NCBI GenBank assembly: GCA_903871935.1 | Contig: CAIQIQ010000129.1 | Span: forward strand, 1 to 51,689 | DNA length: 51,689 bases | Direction of reading: 5' to 3' | DNA from: an uncultured Phycisphaerales bacterium | GTDB taxonomy: Bacteria > Planctomycetota > Phycisphaerae > Tepidisphaerales > Tepidisphaeraceae | Part shown: one piece after another, positions 16,445 through 25,017 of the stretch | How positions within the stretch are numbered: the first letter of the stretch is position 1 | Layout of the letters: each line of letters starts with the position of its first letter | The notes under the pieces: generated by a model | The model's database searches: none | Seen by the model: the letters and a program-made list of their open reading frames with translations, nothing else | Told to the model about the DNA's origin: nothing | Position numbers and translations under genes: made by a program

Positions 16445-16921
16445 CTACTTCCGGGCAGGCGTGATGAGGTCTTGAACGAACTGGCGGGCCTGGGCGAGGG
16501 AGTAGCCGTAACGCTTGCGAGTCATCTCGATGGCGGGCAGCGTCTGGCCCGACTGTGCCAGGCGGAGGATTTCGTCGTCGAGCTTCTTGTTATCGGCGTG
16601 CGCGCGGGTGAAATCGATGACCTCGGAGATCTTGGGCAGAATGGTGACGCCATAGTCGGAGAACTGATGGAGGGTGCTTCTGAGGTGAGGGAAGATCCAC
16701 GCGATGGCGCCGAAGAACTCGATGCAGAGAACGCCATCGGAGCACATGCCTGCTGACAGAACCCACCAGCCAAAGGCGCCGGCTCCGGAGCGGACCATAA
16801 ACAGGCCGATGCAGGGAAAGAGCAGCACGACAAATCCGGCGACGATGAACGACAACGCCGACGGACGAGCGACCGTGTCGGTCTGAAGGATTGGGGATTG
16901 GTTGAAGGGATGGATTCGCAC
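16445..16921 (-). CDS. membrane protein with L7/L12-like C-terminal motif
   Basis: A 158-residue protein. Two hydrophobic segments (about 23-43 and 52-78) anchor it in the membrane. The soluble tail (about 112-155) reads ILRLAQSGQTLPAIEMTRKR, then YGYSLAQARQFVQDL, the same helix pattern as the C-terminal domain of ribosomal protein L7/L12 (K.EAIKL.RE..GLGLKEAK..V). Such domains occur in uncharacterised membrane proteins and may bind translation factors or act as a simple docking fold. The start is GTG 16921 without a visible Shine-Dalgarno, so a slightly later start is possible. Confidence 0.7.
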   Translation of the reverse strand: MRIHPFNQSPILQTDTVARPSALSFIVAGFVVLLFPCIGLFMVRSGAGAFGWWVLSAGMCSDGVLCIEFFGAIAWIFPHLRSTLHQFSDYGVTILPKISEVIDFTRAHADNKKLDDEILRLAQSGQTLPAIEMTRKRYGYSLAQARQFVQDLITPARK

Positions 16922-17115
16922 GGTGACAAGAATAGCAGCGGACTGAGGGGAGAGGAATGGAGACCGCGGAAATGCGAAGGGGTCGGGAGTCTGCGATCGA
17001 ATGAAATACCAGGTGCGCCTTCAACGAGATGCAGTCTACCTGTCGCCGTGCATGGCTATGCACGCTCGGAGGCCCGTCTGGAAGTAGCGCACGGCATCTG
17101 GTACAGAAGTGTCAA

Positions 17116-17280
17116 GGAATAGGCATAGAGTTGGTACAGGTCTGCCTGTGCGATGCCGTTCCTGACATCCTCGTCGTCGGACTTCGGACGTTTCCATTTC
17201 GTGTCAAGGATGATGCGCGGCTGGCCACAGCCACCTTCATACCTGACGACCTCACCGTAATCACTTCAGATGGCCAGAAG
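17116..17280 (-). pseudogene. mcrC: degenerate fragment of mcrC
   Basis: On the minus strand, 17259 down to 17116 translate to 48 residues containing QPRIILDTKWKRPKSDDED and NGIAQADLYQLYAYS. This matches the C-terminal nuclease part of McrC (LDTKWKRL then GI.QADLYQ.YAY), the nuclease subunit of the modification-dependent McrBC restriction system. The D-x-K nuclease pair (LDTKWK) is preserved. An in-frame stop lies just upstream (about 17265) and the homology fades downstream of 17116, so the gene is a dead remnant. I see no mcrB beside it. Confidence 0.7.
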
Positions 17281-17678
17281 CACACCTTCCCACGAGATGT
17301 TCTCTGGCGCGCTTTTGTTCTCGGATGGTCGAGCGAAGTGCAGGCAAACAAACCGTAAATGTATTAAATACAGTATCTTACGCGTATAAGGAAATGCTCG
17401 CTTGACAAATGTGCGCACCTGTCACACAATACTTCCTGTTGGTTCACCACTTGCAACGCCAATCGGCCGCGGTGATTGAACTGCGGCAACCAAGACGATT
17501 GGTCGGTTGTTTGTCGGCTGATACGGCCGACGCTCTTTTGAGAATCTCTGGTACGAGTTTCCGTGGCGTGTGCCTCGGCCGGGTCTTCATCGGCCTGCTT
17601 GCCGAAGGTTTACAAAGTGCTGCCGCGGAAGGCTGTTAACGCCGAGTTGCGACCAAAAACAAAATCGCAAGTAAGGGG
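17281..17678. other. intergenic region between the mcrC remnant and the 16S promoter
   Basis: No convincing gene. Frames here lack Shine-Dalgarno sequences and have random composition. A possible promoter on the plus strand is TTGACA 17402-17407, a 17-bp spacer and CACAAT 17425-17430; it could be an additional upstream promoter for the rRNA unit. An A-rich stretch at 17655-17664 just before the main promoter resembles an UP element. Confidence 0.4.
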
Positions 17679-17706
17679 TTGACACCGCGAATATCGCCAG
17701 TAATAT
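17679..17706 (+). promoter_or_regulatory. strong sigma70-type promoter of the 16S rRNA gene
   Basis: TTGACA at 17679-17684, a 16-bp spacer and TATA-type TAATAT at 17701-17706 give a near-consensus promoter, with A-rich DNA (AAAAACAAAA at 17655-17664) upstream like an UP element. An 8-bp perfect inverted repeat, GCGAATAT 17687-17694 and ATATTCGC 17703-17710, fills the spacer and covers the -10 element, a plausible operator or a strand-opening control. It is located about 500 bp before the mature 16S. Confidence 0.6.
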
Positions 17707-17794
17707 TCGCCTCCCCGCTAACGCGAAGGAAACGCAACGCGACGCGGAAATGAACGACGGTGACGACGAAAGTTGTCACAGCCGAATGAGAAAT

Positions 17795-17806
17795 TGCTCT
17801 TTGACA
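17795..17806 (+). promoter_or_regulatory. boxA-like rRNA antitermination site
   Basis: TGCTCTTTGACA differs by one base from the E. coli rrn boxA (TGCTCTTTAACA). It lies downstream of the promoter in the 16S leader, where Nus factors would load to prevent Rho termination of the untranslated rRNA. Position and match make this a good call. Confidence 0.7.
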
Positions 17807-18202
17807 AGTGAATAGTCGGAATGCCGCGAGGATGTGGGCGTAAAGGCCTGAAGGATAATAACTTCAGGTGGATTACGCGAGATCCCGTTCGATGTTCAGG
17901 TTCGGAGTATAGGATTTATCCTGTCCTTCAGGTCTGGGCATCGGACAACCAAGATCTCAAACATCCTTGTGGTTACACGCAAGTGATCTTCCTTGATCAA
18001 TTTTGTAAGTAAGCCATCGAGAATGTTTGAGCCTTGCTCATAGGTTCCTGATACCTATGACTGACTCGCCATACCCTAGCCGGATGACGAGCAGTAACAG
18101 CCTGGTTCGGAAGTCTTTCTGAATCGGGTGAACAAACTCAATTTGCGGATAACCCTCCTGGTGAAGGCCCGAAAGGGACGAGTCTGGAGGAACCATAAAT
18201 TT
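17807..18202 (+). other. 16S rRNA leader
   Basis: About 400 nt of transcribed leader after boxA, with no coding features. A 7-bp hairpin (CATAGGT 18039-18045 with ACCTATG 18053-18059) is present. AGGAACCA at 18188-18195 is complementary to TGGTTCCT at 19729-19736 beyond the 3' end, which would form part of the processing stem cut by RNase III around the 16S precursor. Confidence 0.5.
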
Positions 18203-19714
<1,512 letters not shown>

Positions 19715-19853
19715 GATTTTCTTAGAACTGGTTCCTGAGCGATCTGGAACCTGTAATCGTGAGCACAATCTCGTCCTCGGTGCTGAACCGAGGCAATCGC
19801 CAGGGAAACCTGTCGAGAGGGCACCCGACTATTCATCTGTCAAAGATCGCGGA

Positions 19854-19888
19854 AGATCCGCCGGCATAAGGCGGATCTTTCTGTTTTT
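19854..19888 (+). terminator. intrinsic terminator of the 16S unit
   Basis: A perfect 9-bp stem, AGATCCGCC 19854-19862 with GGCGGATCT 19870-19878 and a 7-base loop, is followed by TTCTGTTTTT. It lies 145 bp after the mature 16S end and ends the transcript before any 23S gene, confirming that the 16S is transcribed alone. Confidence 0.85.
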
Positions 19889-20024
19889 GGTCTCCCCGTC
19901 CCCTTTGTGGTTAGGGCTTGAGCCTGTGCCTCCATCGCTTCGCTGCGCCGCTCAAGTGCAAGAAAGAAGCCCGACCAGAATGGCCGGGCTGTGGTATTGC
20001 CTGCAAGATGCGGAACGTAAGGAT

Positions 20025-21332
20025 CTACTTCAGAGACACCAGATCCACCCTTACAAACTGCCCCGCATAATCCGCCACCAGCGGGCGCAGGCGTTCGGCA
20101 CTCATCCCCGTCCCCACCGCGATACCGTGGAACCTGATCCCCATGGTCTTGGCCAACTGCTCGCGGATCGCCGTTGCCGTCGGATTGTCAAGATCGGCCG
20201 CCGACATCAGCACAATATCGTCCGGCTTGCTGGCAACCGCCTTGCTGAGAATCGCCCCAATGTCCGTCGCCCCAACCGGGGAATCGCCCGCCAGTTTCCG
20301 GCATTCCTCCAGATTCGTCACCGAGGCGGGTGCCAGGTTCTGTTGCGGAAAGGCGAGGTCTTGAGAGTTGTTCCAGATAATCAGGGCGAACTTGCGATCC
20401 TGGCCAAGCGACTGGATGGATCCGTAGCAGGCATCGAGCATCTGCCGAAACGCCTGCGGGGTGCAACCCGAGCGATCCACAATGTAGACGACGCCGGGTC
20501 CGCTGAACGTGATCCCGCCCAGAGCGCCTGAATCGCTCGGCGCGCTCGCCGGTTTCGGTGCAGGTACCGCCGCCGCCGCGGCCGGGGCCGAAGTCGGTTC
20601 AGGCGCCGCCTTCGGTACGGCAACCGGGATAGCTGGAGCCGCCTTAGCCACCGGTGCGGGTACAGCCTGGGCGGCAACGGCTGCCTGATCCAGCTTGCTG
20701 CTGCCACCAGACACTGCCCACCAGAGCCCGCCGGTACAAACCATCACACCTATCGCAGCGGCCGCAAGGATTATCGGCATGTTACTGGATTTGTTCGCTG
20801 CGGCCGATGCCGCCGATGCCGCCGCCGACGACGGCTTGGGAACGAAATGTGTCTTGCCAACCGGAGGAGTTGAGGGAGCTGGTGGCACTGTGGCAACCAT
20901 CCGCCGTCCGGTTGCCGGTAGATTGGACGAAGGCGCTGCTGTAGCCGTGCTGCGGCGCGGCGATGCGGTGTTCGGTTGCGAAGCGCTTGCCGAAATGCCT
21001 TCCGCAGCGTTCTCGCCGTCGGCCGACGCGGCATGTTTGGTGCCCGCACTCAGGCCGGCAAGAGCACCGGAGCTTAAGCCGCCGGAGGACTCCATTTCAT
21101 CCACTGCGCGGGCCAAGCCGTCATTGTAGGGACTCAGCGCGCTCTCAATTCTGGCTTTCCGCTTGAACAAGGCCTTGGGGGAAGAGACATCGGCCGCTGC
21201 CTGGCTGTTCTTCGGTGACGGCCTGGGGACGGTCTGGATCGTACCGCAAAACTGGCAACGACAGACCCCGCCGGCGAACGCGTCGTCGATGGAAAGCATC
21301 GTCCTGCAATTCGAGCATTCAAGCTGAATCAT
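20025..21332 (-). CDS. zinc-ribbon, single-TM protein with a vWA-like domain
   Basis: A 435-residue protein. A cytoplasmic zinc ribbon at the N-terminus (Cys6, Cys9, Cys24/26, Cys29: LECSNCR then RCQFCGTIQTV) is followed by a low-complexity Ser/Ala region, a membrane segment at about 184-206 (IILAAAAIGVMVCTGGLWW), an Ala/Pro linker of some 60 residues, and a C-terminal domain (about 270-432). The last reads VVYIVDRSGC, FALIIWNN, GATDIGAILSKAV and DIVLMSAADLD, with order and spacing like a von Willebrand A fold; the DxSxS metal site is incomplete (DRSGC). Planctomycetes have many such zinc-ribbon-TM-vWA proteins of unknown role. It is divergent from the zincin gene. Confidence 0.75.
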   Translation of the reverse strand: MIQLECSNCRTMLSIDDAFAGGVCRCQFCGTIQTVPRPSPKNSQAAADVSSPKALFKRKARIESALSPYNDGLARAVDEMESSGGLSSGALAGLSAGTKHAASADGENAAEGISASASQPNTASPRRSTATAAPSSNLPATGRRMVATVPPAPSTPPVGKTHFVPKPSSAAASAASAAANKSSNMPIILAAAAIGVMVCTGGLWWAVSGGSSKLDQAAVAAQAVPAPVAKAAPAIPVAVPKAAPEPTSAPAAAAAVPAPKPASAPSDSGALGGITFSGPGVVYIVDRSGCTPQAFRQMLDACYGSIQSLGQDRKFALIIWNNSQDLAFPQQNLAPASVTNLEECRKLAGDSPVGATDIGAILSKAVASKPDDIVLMSAADLDNPTATAIREQLAKTMGIRFHGIAVGTGMSAERLRPLVADYAGQFVRVDLVSLK

Positions 21333-21451
21333 GCCTATAGCCGCAAGTAATATCCTGGTCTATAACGTACAACGCGGCAGAGAGCCGGTTGTTCGCCGAA
21401 ACGCACGCCTGAAGACAAATTGGCGTACTATTGTTTTGGCGGATTGTACCC

Positions 21452-21832
21452 ATGGCGTGCAGAGTCAGCAAAGAGAAGTTTGCAGAGATTGTCCACGAAG
21501 CGCTTGTCGAAGTGCCCGAACGCTTCGCAAAGGCCCTTGAAACCGTGCGGATCGAGGTCCGATCACGCCCAACCCGCAAGATGCTGTGCAATCTGCAGAT
21601 CCCCAAGGACGAGGCCCTGCTCGGCCTTTACGAGGGATGTCCCGCAACCGAGCGCAGCGTTGAGGAGTCGGCGGTCATGCCGGAAGTGATCTACATCTTC
21701 AAACAGGAGATCGAAGCTGTCTGTGAGACCATCGAGGAGATCCATCACCAGGTCCGGACGACCGTTCTGCACGAATTGGGGCACCACTTTGGACTGAATG
21801 AAGAGAATCTTGACGCTTTGGGCTACGGGTGA
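21452..21832 (+). CDS. small MMP37-like zincin metallopeptidase
   Basis: A 126-residue metallopeptidase-family protein (possibilistic zincin, formerly DUF1025). The motif HELGHHFGLNEENLDALG starts at His107 and gives HExxH plus downstream Glu/Asp ligands. The N-terminal half (FAEIVHEALVEVPERFAKAL) matches the family. These small proteins are widespread; a substrate is not known. I chose the ATG at 21452; an earlier TTG at 21431 in frame is less likely. A possible promoter for the following operon lies after it. Confidence 0.85.
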   Translation: MACRVSKEKFAEIVHEALVEVPERFAKALETVRIEVRSRPTRKMLCNLQIPKDEALLGLYEGCPATERSVEESAVMPEVIYIFKQEIEAVCETIEEIHHQVRTTVLHELGHHFGLNEENLDALGYG

Positions 21833-21911
21833 AGGTCCGGCGGCGTACTACATGCTCTGGGGAACGTTTGTGTACCGTCACTTAAGGTGCTTGCGTTCTG
21901 CCCGCAATCGC

Positions 21912-21940
21912 TTGATTGTCAGATGGTTAGCAGTTATATG
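21912..21940 (+). promoter_or_regulatory. candidate promoter of the export operon
   Basis: TTGATT at 21912-21917, a 17-bp spacer and TATATG at 21935-21940 form a sigma70-like promoter in the 224-bp gap before the first adaptor gene, with the expected start near 21947 and about 110 nt of leader. By-eye match only. Confidence 0.4.
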
Positions 21941-22056
21941 AATGGGTCTGTGCGCCCCCAGTGGCAGCACAGGTTGAAAGCTGCCGTACGGGCTGGTACG
22001 AGAAGTCCGTCGGCGCATCAACAAACACTGTGTGCCACGGTAGCGTAAGGAGCACC

Positions 22057-22899
22057 ATGCAGGAACGTTGTTGCAGGGCGGGGCTTTGGGCCTCGGCCCT
22101 TAGTCTATTGGCGCTGGGGAGCATTCTTCTGGGCGCTGCAGAGCCCACGAATGAGTATGTGGGCCTGACCAAGCCGTCGGAAGAACGGAAACTGAGTTTC
22201 AGCTATGCCGGTGTTGTGCGGGAGGTGCTTGTCAAGAAGGGCGACCGCGTAAAGGCCGGGCAGCCCATGCTCCGATTGGATGATCGTCTCGACAAGAACC
22301 AGCTCGCGCAGTCCAAGATCGACGCCGACTCGCTCCTGAAGGTCGAGTACGCCAAGCAGTCCATGGATCAGAAAGCCGTCCGCTTCAAGCGGGTGACGGA
22401 ACTGTACGAAAAGGGGGCCGCTTCTCCGCTGGAATTGGAGGAGGCCGAACTCAACGCGGCCTTGGCCGCCACGCAGTACAAGCTCAGCGGCGAGGAACAG
22501 CAGACCGCCAAGCTCAAGGCCCAAGGCTATGAGATCAAGGTGGAATTGGCGACCCTGACCAGCACGATTGACGGCGTCGTCCAGGACATCTCGATTCGCG
22601 AAGGCGAATACGCTGATCCGCAACAGAGCAGCCAGCGTGCTGCTGCGGTCGTTGTGCAGGTTGATCCTTTGAAGGTCGAGGTGTATCTGCCAACTCCGGT
22701 CGCCGCGAGACTTAAAGTGGGGCAGGAGCTTGAGGTATCGTATCTAACTGAGGATGTATGGCAAAAGGCGAAGATCGAGTTTCTGGACCCTGTTGCGGAC
22801 GCCGCCAGCGGGACACGAAAGTTGGAATTGAAGTTGCCGAACCCGGGCGGCCGTGAGCCGGGCTGGCAGGTGAATGTTCGAGTACCGGGGCAGCAATAA
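22057..22899 (+). CDS. secreted HlyD-like periplasmic adaptor
   Basis: A 280-residue membrane-fusion protein. A signal peptide (about 1-27, ending LLGAAEP) is followed by the first half of a biotinyl-lipoyl barrel (FSYAGVVREVLVKKGDRVKAGQPMLRLDD, about 48-76), a long coiled-coil hairpin (about 78-155, NQLAQSKIDADSLLKVEYAK) and the second half (LTSTIDGVVQDISIREGEYAD, about 168-188), then a beta-barrel domain. It lacks an N-terminal membrane anchor, so it should be periplasmic. Such adaptors bridge inner-membrane exporters to the outer envelope. ATG 22057 has TAAGGAG six bases upstream. It heads a four-gene operon with no RND or ABC pump. Confidence 0.85.
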   Translation: MQERCCRAGLWASALSLLALGSILLGAAEPTNEYVGLTKPSEERKLSFSYAGVVREVLVKKGDRVKAGQPMLRLDDRLDKNQLAQSKIDADSLLKVEYAKQSMDQKAVRFKRVTELYEKGAASPLELEEAELNAALAATQYKLSGEEQQTAKLKAQGYEIKVELATLTSTIDGVVQDISIREGEYADPQQSSQRAAAVVVQVDPLKVEVYLPTPVAARLKVGQELEVSYLTEDVWQKAKIEFLDPVADAASGTRKLELKLPNPGGREPGWQVNVRVPGQQ

Positions 22900-22975
22900 G
22901 CCCTGCCCGGTCGAAGGCGATGGGGAGTGTCCGTCAATCGCCTAAAGGTGAGTTTCACAACCAAGGAGACGAACC

Positions 22976-24937
22976 GTGTCTTCCGGAATGGTGCAGGGAT
23001 CTCAGTCGCAGAAAGAGAAAGAGAAGGACGAGCGCGGCGGTAACACCGATGCCGCTCGCCTGAAGATCGTGCAGAGACTGCTGGCGGCAGGAGATAACCT
23101 GCCCGCGTTCCTGCAGGATCTGCTCAATACTCAGGCGATGGTCGTTGCGGGAACCGAAGCGGCGGCGTTCATGGTTGATCGCCAGGCGTCGGGCATCAAG
23201 TTAGTGCCGGTCGTCCATATGCGTCCGGACCAGGCGGCCGACGATGTTCGGAAGAAAGCGGTCGAGGCATTCGTTCAGATCCTGACCCCGTGCGTGGAAC
23301 AGAATCGCGAAGGCGCCTTCGAAGTCGGCACGCCCGATGATAGCGGCGAGGCGCAGTTCTGCTTGGCCACCGTGCTGCGCGCCGATGCTCAGGCAGTGGG
23401 CGTCACGGCGGTGATCACACGATGCCGCGGGCTTGATCGCGCCCGTCAGCGCCTCGCGAGCATGGAGCTGGTCGCGGGTTACTTCGAGATCTATCACATG
23501 CGCCGGGGCACGGAAGCGGCGAAGCAAGTCGCAAGCAGCCACCAGGGCGTGCTGCAACTTATTGGCGCGATCGCTACCGTTGAAGGCTTCGAGGCTGCGT
23601 GCAAGAACATCTGCAATGAACTAGCCACCCGAACCGGCGCCGCCCGCGTGGCGCTGGGTTGGGTCAAGGGCAAGGAATCCAAAGGCAAGACCATCAAGGT
23701 CATCGCTCTTTCCCACACCGACAAGTTCGACAAACGGCAGGAATTGCTGGTGTCGACCAGAAAAGTGATGGAAGAGTGTCTCGATCAGGACCAGATCGTC
23801 CACTATGACCCGGCCGGCGGCGGAACCGATACCGTCAGTCGTGAAGCGACCATTTACTCGCGAGAGAACGGCAACTGCGTCCTGGTGAGCGTGCCACTGC
23901 GCCGATTGGGCAACGTCGCAGGCGTGCTGATGCTGGAATACGCGGCCGACAAGAAGCCCGATCAGAATGCCGCGACGATGGTTTCCCTGACCGGCGATGT
24001 GCTGACACCGCAGTTGCATGACCGGCATGAGAACGATCGCAACATCGCCGTCAAAGTGGGTTACAGCATCAAGAGCTTCGGCGAAAAGACTATCGGTGAA
24101 AAGTACATGCTGGCGAAGATCATCACCGTCGCGGTGATCATCGCGCTGGCTGTTCTGATCTTTTATCCGGCGGTCTATCGGGTGTCGGCGCCTTTCTCCT
24201 TCGCATCGGTGGACCGCCGCACGGTTCCAGCACCGGCACAAGGATTCCTGGGAGAGGTCGGCAAGGTTGACGGCATCGATATCCGCCCCGGCATGCGCGT
24301 GAAGCAGGGGCAGATCCTCGTCAGCATGGATACGACAGACATGGTGCTGCAGAAGGCCGAAGCTCAATCGCGAGCCAATGCCTATCAGAAGGAAGCGGAT
24401 CAAAAGCTCAAGGAAGGCAACAAGACCGTCGAGGCGATGATTGCGTTGAGGCAGCGCGATGCGGCTCAGGCTGAGGCGGATCTGTGGTCCTGGCGAATGG
24501 ACCAGGCGATCATCCGCGCCCCGTTCGATGGTGAAGTGCTCCGCGGCGATCTGCACGAGCGTCGGGGTTCCCCGGTCAAAGAGGGCGAAGCTCTATTTGA
24601 GATCGGCTCGACCAGCGCCCTTGAGGTTGAGTTGAACGTCAAGGACAAGGACATTCAGTACATCAAAGTGGGCCAGGAAGGCGAAGTTGCCAGCAACAGC
24701 GATCCGGGCAGCAGCTACAAATTCAAGGTGACCCGCATCGTGCCACTGGGCGAACCCAAGGAGGCTCACAACATCTTCCGGGTATACGGCGAACTGCAGG
24801 ATAAGGATATTCCAGCGTGGAAGCCGGGCATGACCGGCGAAGCAAAGGTTAAGACGGTGCCCGCGCGGCTGATCTGGATCTGGACACATCCGCTGACCGA
24901 CTGGATCCGCCTGAGGATGTGGGGGCTGGGTCTGTGA
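22976..24937 (+). CDS. GAF-GAF-TM-HlyD adaptor protein
   Basis: A 653-residue fusion. The cytoplasmic half contains two GAF-like sensor domains (about 40-175 and 190-350; the second shows CNELATRTGAARVALGWV and CVLVSVPLRRLGNVAGVLML). A single membrane segment spans about 380-398 (AKIITVAVIIALAVLIFYP), followed by a periplasmic barrel-sandwich (RTVPAPAQGFLGEVGKVDGI, then GMRVKQGQILVSMD), a coiled coil, and a beta domain (VKDKDIQYIKVGQEGEV). It could convert a cytoplasmic small-molecule or redox signal into adaptor assembly. The start is GTG with AAGGAG eight bases upstream (22962-22967). It is 76 bp from the first adaptor gene and 80 bp before the M50 gene. Confidence 0.85.
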   Translation: MSSGMVQGSQSQKEKEKDERGGNTDAARLKIVQRLLAAGDNLPAFLQDLLNTQAMVVAGTEAAAFMVDRQASGIKLVPVVHMRPDQAADDVRKKAVEAFVQILTPCVEQNREGAFEVGTPDDSGEAQFCLATVLRADAQAVGVTAVITRCRGLDRARQRLASMELVAGYFEIYHMRRGTEAAKQVASSHQGVLQLIGAIATVEGFEAACKNICNELATRTGAARVALGWVKGKESKGKTIKVIALSHTDKFDKRQELLVSTRKVMEECLDQDQIVHYDPAGGGTDTVSREATIYSRENGNCVLVSVPLRRLGNVAGVLMLEYAADKKPDQNAATMVSLTGDVLTPQLHDRHENDRNIAVKVGYSIKSFGEKTIGEKYMLAKIITVAVIIALAVLIFYPAVYRVSAPFSFASVDRRTVPAPAQGFLGEVGKVDGIDIRPGMRVKQGQILVSMDTTDMVLQKAEAQSRANAYQKEADQKLKEGNKTVEAMIALRQRDAAQAEADLWSWRMDQAIIRAPFDGEVLRGDLHERRGSPVKEGEALFEIGSTSALEVELNVKDKDIQYIKVGQEGEVASNSDPGSSYKFKVTRIVPLGEPKEAHNIFRVYGELQDKDIPAWKPGMTGEAKVKTVPARLIWIWTHPLTDWIRLRMWGLGL

Positions 24938-25017
24938 TTCTGGCATGGTTGGAACGTTGCGCCGGCAGGAGCACATGCTCCGGCCGGTCTGGGAGCAGGA
25001 GTTGCTCTGGAGTTTGA

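Noticed and set aside
17029..17358. 109-codon frame on the plus strand over the mcrC remnant
   Set aside because: The minus strand carries a clear McrC match in the same bases, so this frame is its shadow.
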